Origin: JBCCFW01 sp039029535 | GTDB taxonomy: Bacteria > Acidobacteriota > JBCCFW01 | Assembly: GCA_039029535.1 (NCBI GenBank) | Contig: JBCCFW010000026.1 | Coordinates: forward strand, 1-58,535 | Direction: 5' to 3' | DNA: 58,535 bases | Shown here: positions 42,717 to 52,453 of the stretch, in pieces | How positions within the stretch are numbered: position 1 is the stretch's first letter | How the letters are laid out: each line of letters begins with the position of its first letter | Program-made: the position numbers and the translations under genes | Notes under the pieces: generated by a model | What the model saw: only the letters and a program-made list of their open reading frames with translations | Told to the model about the DNA's origin: nothing | Database searches by the model: none

Positions 42717-43943
42717 ATGGCCAAGAAAGTACGACCCCGACGCAAGAACCCCGTCTTCAACGACTTCGGTCGTCGGAAGCTGTTGCGGAAGTCGATCCCG
42801 ACCGTCGAGATCGGCGCCAGCCTCGCCTGCCTGGCCTTCCTCGTCGTCGCCGGCGGCTGGACGCTGAGCCAACGCGACAACTACGACCCGGGCGAGCGCG
42901 ACCTCGACATCGCCCTCCTCGACACCGAGCCCAAGCAGCTCTACACGCGTCCGCTCGCTCGCTGGCGCGATCCCTCTCAGCCGATCGCCGAGACTCGTCT
43001 CGACATCGCCCCCTTTCCCGACGAGCTCGTCGAGGGCGGCTGGGCACCCGCCTCCCGGGTGCAAACCTTCACGAACGACAACCTCTACGAGAAGATCAAC
43101 GGCCAGGCCGAGCAGTACGTGAAGTTCGGCTTCCGCGAGCTGTCCTTTCTCATCCTCGAAGAACCGAGCGGCGAGAGCGTCGACCTCTTCCTCTACGACC
43201 AGGCGCGCTTCGAGAACGCCCTCGGTCTCTTCGCCGAGCAGCGGGGCAGCAAGCCGCTGCTCACCCGCGGCGACCTGCTCTACACGCCCACCGGAATCGG
43301 CGCGATCGGGATGCTCGGTCATCACGTCTTCCATCTCATCGGCAGCGGCGCGAACGACGTCGTCATGAGCAAGACCGAGCAGGTGCTCGACTCGCTGTCC
43401 GGTCTCGCCGAAGCCAGCCCGGCTCCGGCCCCGTTCAAGGTGCTGACCCAGGGCCTGGGGCTGCCGCTCGATCGCGTTCACTACACGCCGATCAACGCCT
43501 TCCAGCTCGGCTTCGCCCAGCGCTTCTGGTTCGGTCGCACCACCGACGAGGGCACGAGCCGCGTCTTCGTGCACTGGGCCGAATCGGACGATGCCGCCAG
43601 CACGATGTTCCAGAAGCTCCACGACGCCCAGCAGGGCGAGCTCGAGCTCGTGACGCCGGGCGAGAGCGAGCGACACTATCGCCACGCCTTCCTCGGAACG
43701 CACTACGCCCTCGGCGTCGCCGGTCCCCTGGTCTACGGACTGGAAGATCACCCCGACCCGGACCAGGCCGTCACCGAGGTCGCCCGCCTGAAGGAGATCG
43801 TCACGACCTCGGAGCTCGGCGTCCGACCCGGAGTGCCGTCCTCCCCATCCGTCGTGCCGACGCCGGCCCCGCCGGCTCCCGTCGCGAGCCAGTCCGACGA
43901 GTCGGAGGGTGACTACGGGGACTACGGAGAGGAAGAAGGATGA
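42717..43943 (+). CDS. DUF6599-type membrane-anchored protein
   Basis: A 408-residue protein with one N-terminal membrane segment (IGASLACLAFLVVAGGWTLS, about residues 33-52) and a large outer domain. Key segments are VQTFTNDNLYEKINGQAEQY, FREL-SFLILEEPSGESVDLF and DQARFENALGLFAEQRGS, which I recognise as the pattern of DUF6599 proteins. The tail is low-complexity and acidic. Its stop overlaps the DUF362 start (ATGA). It heads a conserved-looking four-gene redox cluster; in other genomes DUF6599, DUF362, a NapH-like ferredoxin and a Tat-exported aldo/keto reductase occur together (recollection). Function unknown. Confidence 0.65.
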   Translation: MAKKVRPRRKNPVFNDFGRRKLLRKSIPTVEIGASLACLAFLVVAGGWTLSQRDNYDPGERDLDIALLDTEPKQLYTRPLARWRDPSQPIAETRLDIAPFPDELVEGGWAPASRVQTFTNDNLYEKINGQAEQYVKFGFRELSFLILEEPSGESVDLFLYDQARFENALGLFAEQRGSKPLLTRGDLLYTPTGIGAIGMLGHHVFHLIGSGANDVVMSKTEQVLDSLSGLAEASPAPAPFKVLTQGLGLPLDRVHYTPINAFQLGFAQRFWFGRTTDEGTSRVFVHWAESDDAASTMFQKLHDAQQGELELVTPGESERHYRHAFLGTHYALGVAGPLVYGLEDHPDPDQAVTEVARLKEIVTTSELGVRPGVPSSPSVVPTPAPPAPVASQSDESEGDYGDYGEEEG

Positions 43944-44997
43944 GCCGCGAGCCGACGGACGGTCCCGACAAGCCGATCCAGCATCCCGAGTACGAGAAGT
44001 CCCCGATGGACCGGCGGACCTTCCTCCGCCGGATCGCGAGCGCGACCGGCCTGGTGGGCACCACCGGCTACCTGTCGCTGGCCCCGGAAGACTGGCCCTT
44101 CTCGCTCAAGGACCGCACGGGTCTTCGCAGCATCCCCAAGATCCGACCCTTCCGCCTCACCGACTTCCAGGTGGCCAAGCCGTCACCGTCGCATCCCGAC
44201 GTCGCCGTCGGTCGTGGCGGAAGCCCGACCGAGATGCTCCGCAAGGCGCTCGACACGCTCGGCGGCCTGCAGCACTACGTGAAGCCGGGCGACATCGTCC
44301 TCGTCAAGCCCAACGCCGCGTTCGATCGCGCGCCCGCGCTCGGGGCCACCACTCAACCCGAGCTGCTGGAAGGGCTCGTGCGGATGCTCCTCGTCGACTG
44401 TCGCGCCCAGGAGGTGCGGGTCGCCGACAACCCGATCGAGTCGCCACCCGACTGCTTCGAGAAGACGGGCATCCGTCGTGCTGCGGAGAAGGGCGGTGGT
44501 CGTGTCTACCTGCCGGACTCCAACGCGTTCAAGGTGCTCAACACGCCGGGCGCGAAGCTCATCGAGAACTGGCCCTTCTTCCACCGGCCGTTCCTCAACG
44601 TCGACAAGGTCATCGGCCTGACCCTGGTCAAGGACCACAACCTCTGTCACGCCTCGATGGGGATCAAGAACTGGTACGGACTGCTCGGCGGCGTCCGCAA
44701 CCAGTTCCACCAGGACATCAACGAGATCATCTCCGACCTCGCGATCATGATGAAGCCGACGCTCACCGTGCTCGACGGCACCCGCATCCTCATGCGGAAC
44801 GGCCCCACCGGTGGCGATCCCAGTGACGTCGCTCCCGGTGACGCGGTGCTCGCCGCCGTCGACCCGGTCGCTCAGGACTGCTGGGCCTTCGAGCATCTCC
44901 TGCGTCGCGACCCCAACGACCAGCCCGAGTACCTCGCCATGGCCGAGGAGAAGGGCAGCGGTCAGAGAGACTGGCGTGGCCGCCTGCAGGAGGTCAC

Positions 44998-45001
<4 letters not shown>
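43940..45001 (+). CDS. Tat-exported DUF362 protein
   Basis: A 353-residue DUF362 protein. A twin-arginine motif MDRRTFLRRIASATGLVG (from residue 23) predicts folded export, usual for redox partners. Family blocks: GDIVLVKPNAAFDRAPALGA, TQPELLEGLVRMLLVDCRAQ, VIGLTLVKDHNLCHASMGIK with NWYGLLGG, and VDPVAQDCWAFEHLLRRDP. DUF362 proteins are often fused or linked to 4Fe-4S ferredoxins; here the ferredoxin is the next gene, overlapping by GTGA. The Cys and His in KDHNLCHASMGIKN are candidates for a cofactor site. Reaction unknown. Confidence 0.8.
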
Positions 45002-46698
<1,697 letters not shown>

Positions 46699-46711
46699 GC
46701 CCGTTCGGACC

Positions 46712-46725
46712 GTTCGAACTAGAAT
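46712..46725 (+). promoter_or_regulatory. -10 element with GTTCGAAC palindrome upstream of the AKR gene
   Basis: TAGAAT (46720-46725) is a good -10 hexamer 37 bases before the aldo/keto reductase ATG. The perfect 8-bp palindrome GTTCGAAC abuts it (46712-46719). The same octamer lies upstream of ovoA at 55910-55917. No clear -35. The element suggests the reductase can be transcribed separately from the three genes before it. Confidence 0.35.
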
Positions 46726-46761
46726 GAGCCAGCGGGCGGAGAACCCGCGCAGGAGCCCACC

Positions 46762-47982
46762 ATGAGCCAGGACCTGAATCGACGCGACTTCCTCAAGACG
46801 GCCCTCGTCTCCGGCGGCATCGGTGCAGCCGGTCTCACCGGTGCCGGCCGCTTGGCCGAAGCGGCCGACGGCGCCAAGACCACCGGCACGCCGGCCCTCT
46901 CCGCCAAGGTGCCGCGCAAGACCCTCGGCAAGACTGGCGAGCAGGTGCCCATCCTGCTCCAGGGCTGCGCGATGACCTTCGACGCGCGCTACGACAAGAT
47001 CCTGCACACCGGCTTCAAGGAAGGCGTCGACTACCTCGACACGGCGCTGGTCTACGCCCGCGGCGAGTCGCAGAAGACCATCGCTCCGTTCCTGAAGCAG
47101 GTCGGTCGCGAGAACGTCTGGATCACGACCAAGGCGCCGCACCGGCGGAACCAGGCCGACGTGGCGAGCTTCGAGACCGACCTCGACACCTGCCTGACGG
47201 ACCTCGGCACGAAGCAAGTCGAGCTCTTCTTCATGCACGCCCTCAACGACGCCAAGTACGTCACCAAGCAGTACGCGAAGATGGGTGATCGGCTCAAGAA
47301 GAAGGGCAAGATCAAGCACTTCGGCTTCTCCTGCCACGACGGCAACGTGGTCGAGCTCATGGAGAAGGCTGCCAAGCTCGGCGGCATCGACGTCATCATG
47401 TTCCGCTACCACTTCGGCAAGTACGGCGACAAGGAGCTGAACCGCGCCATCGACGCGTGCAAGAAGGCCAACATCGGCCTCATCGCCATGAAGACTCAGA
47501 AGTCGGTGCCGGACGACCTCCCCGAGGTCGCGAGCTGGAAGGGCGAGAGCTTCAACCTGGCGCAGGCCAAGCTCAAGGCGGTCTGGGCCGACGAGCGCAT
47601 CGACTCCGCGGTCTCCCACATGGACACCCTGGAGAAGCTCCAGGAGAACGTCGCCGCCGCGAAGACCCCGCTCAAGCTGTCGGTCAACGAGCTCCACCAG
47701 CTCAACCGCCTCGCCGAGCGCACCGCCCAGCACTCCTGCGAGGGCTGCAACCATCGCTGCGAGCCCGAGGTCGACGGCGAGGTCAAGATCGCCGACACCC
47801 TCCGCTTCCTCATGTACGACGAGTGCTACGGCGAGACCGACAAGGCGCGTCAGTTCTACCGCGAGCTCACGCCGGCCCAGCGCGCCTTCGACGGCCTCGA
47901 CTTCACCCGCGCCATGAAGGCCTGCCCCGAGGGCATCGACATCCCCACCCGCCTGGCCCACGCCCGCAGCCGCCTGGCGTAG
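46762..47982 (+). CDS. Tat-exported aldo/keto reductase with C-terminal Cys clusters
   Basis: A 406-residue protein. The Tat motif NRRDFLKTALVSGGIGAAG opens a signal peptide. The barrel keeps the AKR tetrad: Asp in GVDYLDTALVY, Tyr in the same strand, Lys in ITTKAPHRR and His in VELFFMHALND. Beyond the barrel, SCEGCNHRCEP and later KACPEGIDIPTRL give four or five cysteines resembling the ferredoxin-like tail of AKRs that bind a [4Fe-4S] cluster. Exported AKRs cannot use NADPH in the periplasm, so electrons more likely come from the membrane polyferredoxin. A strong terminator follows. Confidence 0.85.
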   Translation: MSQDLNRRDFLKTALVSGGIGAAGLTGAGRLAEAADGAKTTGTPALSAKVPRKTLGKTGEQVPILLQGCAMTFDARYDKILHTGFKEGVDYLDTALVYARGESQKTIAPFLKQVGRENVWITTKAPHRRNQADVASFETDLDTCLTDLGTKQVELFFMHALNDAKYVTKQYAKMGDRLKKKGKIKHFGFSCHDGNVVELMEKAAKLGGIDVIMFRYHFGKYGDKELNRAIDACKKANIGLIAMKTQKSVPDDLPEVASWKGESFNLAQAKLKAVWADERIDSAVSHMDTLEKLQENVAAAKTPLKLSVNELHQLNRLAERTAQHSCEGCNHRCEPEVDGEVKIADTLRFLMYDECYGETDKARQFYRELTPAQRAFDGLDFTRAMKACPEGIDIPTRLAHARSRLA

Positions 47983-48015
47983 CCCCCGTCATTCACCGCG
48001 GCAACGGACGAACCG

Positions 48016-48047
48016 AGGGCCGTCGATCCGAGACGATCGACGGCCCT
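48016..48047. terminator. Strong bidirectional terminator
   Basis: GGGCCGTCGATC (48017-48028) pairs perfectly with GATCGACGGCCC (48035-48046) around a 6-base loop, plus an outer A-T pair. TTCATGCGTT follows on the plus strand. It separates the AKR gene from the convergent gene ending at 48070 and can serve both. Confidence 0.7.
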
Positions 48048-48069
48048 TCATGCGTTCAGCGTCGTCCGC

Positions 48070-49230
48070 TCAGGCGGTCGCGGTGATCTGGCCTGTGCCG
48101 TGGCAGGGCGCGCAGCGGGTGGCGTAAGCCTCGCCGTTCTCGTCGGGCTCGGAGCGGGTGAAGCCCTGACCATTGCAGAGCTCGCACTTCTCCGTTGGCC
48201 CGTCGCCCCCTTGTTCCTTCCCGTCACGCGTCACCAGAGGCGTCGGAGGGGCCCCGACGGCTCGACGCGCCGAGGGCAGGGCAGCCATGCCCGGTGGGGC
48301 CGGCTCGATCTCTTCATCGGGCTCGGGAGCGGGCTCCGGTTCCGGCTCGGCGTCCATCGACTCGATCGCGTCGGCCGGTGAGGCCTCCGTGACGGGTTCC
48401 TCGACCGGCTCCGGGGAGGGAGTCTCCTCGACCTTCGCTTCGGCCTTCGCTTCCCCGGTTCCCTCATCGGCATCCGGACCGTAGGTCCCCGTGTCGTCGA
48501 GAAGCCGATTCTCGCGGGCGACGAGGGGGACGGCCTGGAGCGAGACCTCTCGCACCGGGCTCGAAGCCGACTCCGGCAAGACGGGCACCGGCTCGGGCTC
48601 GGGCTCGGCCTCTTCCGGGGGCGTCTCGTCGGCGGAGTCCTCCCGCTCGGGCGTGGTCTCGGGCTCCGGCTCCGGCGCGCTCGTCTCCTTGGCCCGAGCG
48701 GCTGGGGCGCTGATGTTGGCCGAGGACCCATCGAAGGCGAGGTCGATGGTGGGGCTCGCGATGACCGCCGTCTCGGGGGTGGGCTCGAGGCTCGCCGGCC
48801 CCTGCTTCTCCCACTCGGCGAGCGAGGCGGTCAGCGCACCGTCGTCGACGGAGACGACCGCGCCCTGCACCTCGAAGAGATCGGGATGCGTCTCGAGAGT
48901 CGCCTCGAAGTCGCCATAGTGCTCGGAGAACACCAGCGACACCCACCAGCCGCGCTCCTTGTCGGCACGAGCGTGGACGACCCAGGTGTGGCGGTCCTTC
49001 GTTTCGTACTCGGTCAGGACGTGACCGGCGCGGAGCATGCCGCCGGGCCAGGTCCGCTTGCCGAGCGCGTCGAGCTGCTCGCGGATGATGGGACGCCAGT
49101 GCTTGTAGAGCTTGCGACGCCGGCCGGGCTCCGCCTTCGAGCGGTCCCGGACGGTCCGGATGATGTTCTTGAGCTCCGCCTCGATGGCGTGCCGCCGCTC
49201 CTCGTACTGAGCCTTGTCCCGCCAGGTCAT
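48070..49230 (-). CDS. Hypothetical protein with acidic Pro-rich linker and DnaJ-type zinc motif
   Basis: A 386-residue protein of three parts. Residues 1 to about 140 form a compact, mostly charged domain (RRHAIEAELKNIIRTVRDRS, TEYETKDRHTWVVHARADKE, WWVSLVFSEHYGDFEATLET). Residues about 150-340 are a disordered, Glu/Pro/Ala-rich linker with many Glu-Pro dipeptides. The C-terminus has CELCNGQGF and CAPCHGTGQI, two CxxCxGxG units like those of the DnaJ zinc finger. No family recognised for the N-terminal domain and no signal peptide. The zinc knuckle suggests thiol, metal or unfolded-protein handling. It lies between the redox cluster and the biosynthetic operon, convergent with the former. 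Confidence 0.7.
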   Translation of the reverse strand: MTWRDKAQYEERRHAIEAELKNIIRTVRDRSKAEPGRRRKLYKHWRPIIREQLDALGKRTWPGGMLRAGHVLTEYETKDRHTWVVHARADKERGWWVSLVFSEHYGDFEATLETHPDLFEVQGAVVSVDDGALTASLAEWEKQGPASLEPTPETAVIASPTIDLAFDGSSANISAPAARAKETSAPEPEPETTPEREDSADETPPEEAEPEPEPVPVLPESASSPVREVSLQAVPLVARENRLLDDTGTYGPDADEGTGEAKAEAKVEETPSPEPVEEPVTEASPADAIESMDAEPEPEPAPEPDEEIEPAPPGMAALPSARRAVGAPPTPLVTRDGKEQGGDGPTEKCELCNGQGFTRSEPDENGEAYATRCAPCHGTGQITATA

Positions 49231-49448
49231 CCGGCTGCTCCGCTCTCGCTCCGGCCCCGCGGGCCATGTTGGTCTCGTCGCCGATCCCTTGGGTTACGGA
49301 AGATCGGCACGAGCTCACTGCGCTGTGTCGTCGGGACAGACAGCTTACGACACGACACCATGCGGGGGGTCCCGACCGTCGGCGGACACGATCACGAAAG
49401 GGAGCCCGGACCTGGCGACACCACCTTTCGCGCTCACAGCTCCGAGCG

Positions 49449-49685
49449 TCACTCGACCGGGAGGGCCGACTGCACGCGTTCGGCGAGCTCGCCGAGCGTC
49501 GTCAGCCCGGCCAGCTCGTCGGGGCGCAGGCTGACGCCCAGCTCGAGCTGCACGCCGAGCAGGACCTCCACCAGCGCGACCGAGTCGAGACCGAGCTCGT
49601 CCCAGCGGCGCTCGGGCCGCAGCGCGCTCTCCGGCAGGCCGGTGATGCGCGTCAAGATGGTCGACAGGTCCCTTGGCAAGCTCAT
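49449..49685 (-). CDS. Acyl carrier protein 2 of the biosynthetic operon
   Basis: A 78-residue free-standing carrier protein. The phosphopantetheine site is WDELGLDSVALVEVLLGVQL (Ser in GLDSV), placed near residue 36 as in typical ACPs, followed by helix III wording LGVSLRPDELAGLTTLGELA. Its ATG overlaps the TGA of the ferritin-like gene (ATGA at 49685-49682), and it is the last gene of the eight-gene operon. Having two different carrier proteins in one operon suggests that either two building blocks are activated separately or one carries the substrate through the diiron steps. Confidence 0.85.
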   Translation of the reverse strand: MSLPRDLSTILTRITGLPESALRPERRWDELGLDSVALVEVLLGVQLELGVSLRPDELAGLTTLGELAERVQSALPVE

Positions 49686-50257
49686 GCTGCCGCCCCCGCT
49701 CCCAGCACCGCCGCGAGACGCTCGTCGTGCTCGAGACAGTGCTCGCGATACACCTCCTGGTCGGCCTGGCGGAAGCGAGCGAGCGCCGCATCGACCTCCT
49801 CTTCTCGACCCGCTCGTCGCTCGACCTCGAGGGCCTCGCCCACCCACTGAAGGTGCCAGCGTTCGTCTTCCATGATCGACCTCAAGGTGTCGGCCACCAG
49901 GGGATGCACGCCCTCGACGTGGAGGTGTCGGCTGTACTGCCCGATGACCCGCGCCTCGAAGACGTGAGTCACCGCGAGGACCTCCAGCAGGTTCGCGGGA
50001 AGGCCAGCAGCCGCGACGTAACGCGCCTGATAGGCCTCGGCAACGTTCATCGGGCGTCCGCCCAGCTCGTCGAGACAGCGACTCCAGAGCCAGGCGTGCT
50101 GCGACTCCTCGGCGAAGTGACGGGTCATGTCGACCTGCAACGGTCCGGCAGGCAGGTGCCGCGCGAGTCGTCCGAAGAAGAGCGCACCGGCCAGCTCGCT
50201 CTCGCGGTAGAAGCTGATGAGCCATCGATCGTGATCGGTCATGCCGTTCTCGGTCAT
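49682..50257 (-). CDS. Ferritin-like diiron protein of the biosynthetic operon
   Basis: A 191-residue four-helix protein. Diiron ligands appear in the expected order: Glu in FYRESELAGALFFG, EESQH in RHFAEESQHAWLWSR (ExxH), Glu in HVFEARVIGQYSRHLHV, and EDERWH in RSIMEDERWHLQWV (ExxH). This is a carboxylate-bridged diiron site; such proteins can hydroxylate, desaturate, deformylate or store iron. Length and helix layout differ from the AurF-like protein in the same operon. ATG 50257 overlaps the reductase TGA (ATGA) and has GGAGAG upstream; a longer frame to 50296 is not needed. Its position next to an ACP suggests it acts on carrier-bound or reduced substrate. Confidence 0.8.
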   Translation of the reverse strand: MTENGMTDHDRWLISFYRESELAGALFFGRLARHLPAGPLQVDMTRHFAEESQHAWLWSRCLDELGGRPMNVAEAYQARYVAAAGLPANLLEVLAVTHVFEARVIGQYSRHLHVEGVHPLVADTLRSIMEDERWHLQWVGEALEVERRAGREEEVDAALARFRQADQEVYREHCLEHDERLAAVLGAGAAA

Positions 50258-51348
50258 GCAGTTCTCTCCAAGGAAGGTGATGCGGCGGGCCGCCACAGGT
50301 TCTCGAGGGTGCGGGGGACGAGCTCACGAGCGGGTGGACCGAGAAGCTCGGGTGGCAACGTGCTCAACGAATCGGTGCGCGGGCGACGGTCGATGAAGAG
50401 CTGGGCCGCGAACGGAGCCAGGGCCCGTGTCGCGTGTTGCAGGACGCTCCCGTCGAGATCCGCGGCCGCGAGCTGAAGGGCCTCCCAGGCACCCCGGTCG
50501 ATGAGGCTCGGAGGTGCCACGGCCCGCGACCGCGCGAGGGCGTCGTCCCGGAGCGAGCGACCGATGAGGTCGACGAGCTCACCCAACTCGAGGCCATCGT
50601 CCCAAGGCGTGACGAGGTGGTGCACGTGACCGGGTCGGCACTGCTCGAGCAGCCGCGCCAGGCAGCGCACGACGAGATCACCGCTCACGAGACTCGGGCG
50701 CACCTCCGCACGGCCGGGCAAGGTGGAGAGGAGACCGCCGTGCAACAGACGCAAGCAGAGATGGAACGCGTTGCGCTGGACGACCCGTCCCTCGTCGTCA
50801 TCGCAGGTCACCGTCCCGACACGCGCGATCGTCCACGGAAGACCGGAGCCGATCACGAGCCGCTCGCCCTGCCACTTCGACCACTCGTAGTGGTTCGCGA
50901 AGTCCGGTCGGTCGAAGATCGGCTCCTCGGGTAGCTCGCCCTCGCTCAGCCCGGACGCGTGAATCGACGAGAGGTACACGAAGCGCTGCAGCGCCGGCAG
51001 CTCGTGACAGGAAGCGAGGAGCTGCTCGGTCGGGACGACGTTGCCGCGAGTCGCCTCGTCGAGCGAGACGTCGAAGCGCGTGACGGCCGCCGCGTGGACG
51101 ACGCGGTCCACGTCGGCCGTCAGCGCTGCCGGCAGCGCGGGCGGCTGCTCGGGCTCCCAGGCCCAGGTCACCAGCCGCGGGGCGATCGCGCCGAGTCGTT
51201 CCTCCAACTCACGACGCCGACGTCGCAGGTGGAGGTGGTCCTCGGCGCGCACCAGCGCGATCACGCGACGGCCGGCCAGGAGCTCCGATGCCGCGAGCCG
51301 TCCACCGAGGTAGCCGGTGGCACCCGTGACGATCGTCGTGCCGCTCAC
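50254..51348 (-). CDS. NAD(P)-dependent thioester-reductase-like extended SDR
   Basis: A 364-residue extended short-chain dehydrogenase. The nucleotide motif TIVTGATGYLGGRLAASELL with VIALVRA, then VVHAAAVTRFDVSLDEATRG and RFVYLSSIHASGLSEG, and the catalytic YEWSKWQGERLV (YxxxK) follow the pattern of thioester reductase/NAD_binding_4 domains in carboxylic acid reductases and NRPS terminal domains. It probably reduces an acyl thioester on a carrier protein to aldehyde or alcohol; an OleD- or epimerase-like role is possible. GTG 51348 overlaps the ACP1 stop (GTGA), and its TGA overlaps the ferritin-like start. An upstream in-frame extension to 51750 is antisense-like and not coding. Confidence 0.82.
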   Translation of the reverse strand: MSGTTIVTGATGYLGGRLAASELLAGRRVIALVRAEDHLHLRRRRRELEERLGAIAPRLVTWAWEPEQPPALPAALTADVDRVVHAAAVTRFDVSLDEATRGNVVPTEQLLASCHELPALQRFVYLSSIHASGLSEGELPEEPIFDRPDFANHYEWSKWQGERLVIGSGLPWTIARVGTVTCDDDEGRVVQRNAFHLCLRLLHGGLLSTLPGRAEVRPSLVSGDLVVRCLARLLEQCRPGHVHHLVTPWDDGLELGELVDLIGRSLRDDALARSRAVAPPSLIDRGAWEALQLAAADLDGSVLQHATRALAPFAAQLFIDRRPRTDSLSTLPPELLGPPARELVPRTLENLWRPAASPSLERTA

Positions 51349-51599
51349 GAGACCGCTGCCGTGAAGAAGTGCCGACACAGGTGGCCGAGGGACGAGAAGA
51401 CCGCCGGGTCGAGGTCGGCCGGCTCGAGGGGACGCCCCACGAGTTTCTCGACCTCCAGCAAGAGCTCGAGGACTTGCAACGAGGAGAGCACGCCCCCCGC
51501 CAGCAAGGAGTCGTCCACGCCCAGCCCGGCCGCGGCAGCTTCGGGGCAGCGCTCGTGGAGATGAGTGAGGAGAATCCGTTCGGCGAGGCTGACGTTCAT
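51345..51599 (-). CDS. Acyl carrier protein 1 of the biosynthetic operon
   Basis: An 84-residue carrier-protein homologue. The likely attachment region is DDSLLAGGVLSSLQVLELLL with hydrophobic residues spaced as in helix II of ACPs; the usual DSL is replaced by SSL, so the Ser is kept but the Asp before it is lost. The pattern (D-x-L-L-x-x-G-x-L-x-S-L) resembles carrier proteins of D-alanyl and amino-acid type. Start and stop each overlap neighbours (ATGA at 51599-51596 and GTGA at 51348-51345). It lies between the AurF-like oxygenase and the reductase genes, fitting a shared carrier-bound intermediate. Confidence 0.78.
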   Translation of the reverse strand: MNVSLAERILLTHLHERCPEAAAAGLGVDDSLLAGGVLSSLQVLELLLEVEKLVGRPLEPADLDPAVFSSLGHLCRHFFTAAVS

Positions 51600-52453
51600 G
51601 AGGCAGGCTCCGGGTCCATGAGCTCGAGCTCGGTGAGAAAGGAGACGGCGCGACGGGTCCAGCGACCACGACGCTCACGAGCGGCATCGCTTCGCAGGGC
51701 GTCCTCGCGCAAGGCCACGGCATCGGACAAGCCCGCGGCCGCGTAGGCACGAGCGTCGAAGAGCGAGCGCCACGACAGCTCGAGGAAGGACCTCAGCTCG
51801 ACACGCAGGCCGTCGCGTTCGGCACGGGTCCAACTCGCCTGCTGCTCCTCGACCAGCCCCCGCAATAGCAGCCGACCGAACGCGAGATGGCGGCTCTCTT
51901 CGAGATGGTGGTAGCGGTGCAGCTCACGCACCCGTGACGCAACGGCCTCGTCCTTCGCGTGCAAGCGATTGACGACGTCGACCAGGTCCTCGAAGAGCAG
52001 CACGCGTGCGAAGAAGGACACCTCGTCGGTCCGCGACGGCCGGCGCTCGACCGGCAACCGCTGCTCGGGGAGCAGCCCGCCGGCCTGTGCGAGGCAGTAA
52101 GTGCCAAACAGGCGGAGGTGACGGCTCTCCTCCTCGACGAGATGCTGGAGGTACGCGCTCACCTCCTCGCTGCCGGGTCGGTGCAGGCGCTCGAGCGCCC
52201 CTCTGAGGAGATGACGCTCGCCATGCACGTTGGCCGAAAAGAACGCCACGGCCTCGCAGCGCGCCAGGCGTCGTCGCGTGCGCTCGTCGAGGGTCTCGAA
52301 GCGCGAGGTCCCCACGAGGCTGAGCGCCGTCGGTGAGAAGCACCACTCCTCGCCGGGGATGGGCGTCGTCACGTCGATCGGCAGCGGGGCCGCCTGCTCG
52401 CTGAGCGCGCTCAGCCTCGGCAGGGACCGTGCGAGCATCGCCGGCACCGTCAT
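51596..52453 (-). CDS. AurF-like diiron oxygenase
   Basis: A 285-residue member of the p-aminobenzoate N-oxygenase (AurF)-type family. Ligand motifs: Glu in RCEAVAFFSANVHGERHLLR, EEESRH in LQHLVEEESRHLRLFGTY, Glu in VLLFEDLVDVVNRLH, and HHLEESRH in HRYHHLEESRHLAFGRLL. The last, His-x-x-Glu-Glu-x-x-His, is the hallmark second half-site with an extra His typical of AurF. Known members oxidise aryl amines to nitro groups or hydroxylate carrier-bound acyl chains. ATG 52453 overlaps the KAS-like stop (ATGA). With two carrier proteins in the same operon, oxidation of a carrier-bound substrate is the simplest idea; inference only. Confidence 0.8.
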   Translation of the reverse strand: MTVPAMLARSLPRLSALSEQAAPLPIDVTTPIPGEEWCFSPTALSLVGTSRFETLDERTRRRLARCEAVAFFSANVHGERHLLRGALERLHRPGSEEVSAYLQHLVEEESRHLRLFGTYCLAQAGGLLPEQRLPVERRPSRTDEVSFFARVLLFEDLVDVVNRLHAKDEAVASRVRELHRYHHLEESRHLAFGRLLLRGLVEEQQASWTRAERDGLRVELRSFLELSWRSLFDARAYAAAGLSDAVALREDALRSDAARERRGRWTRRAVSFLTELELMDPEPAS

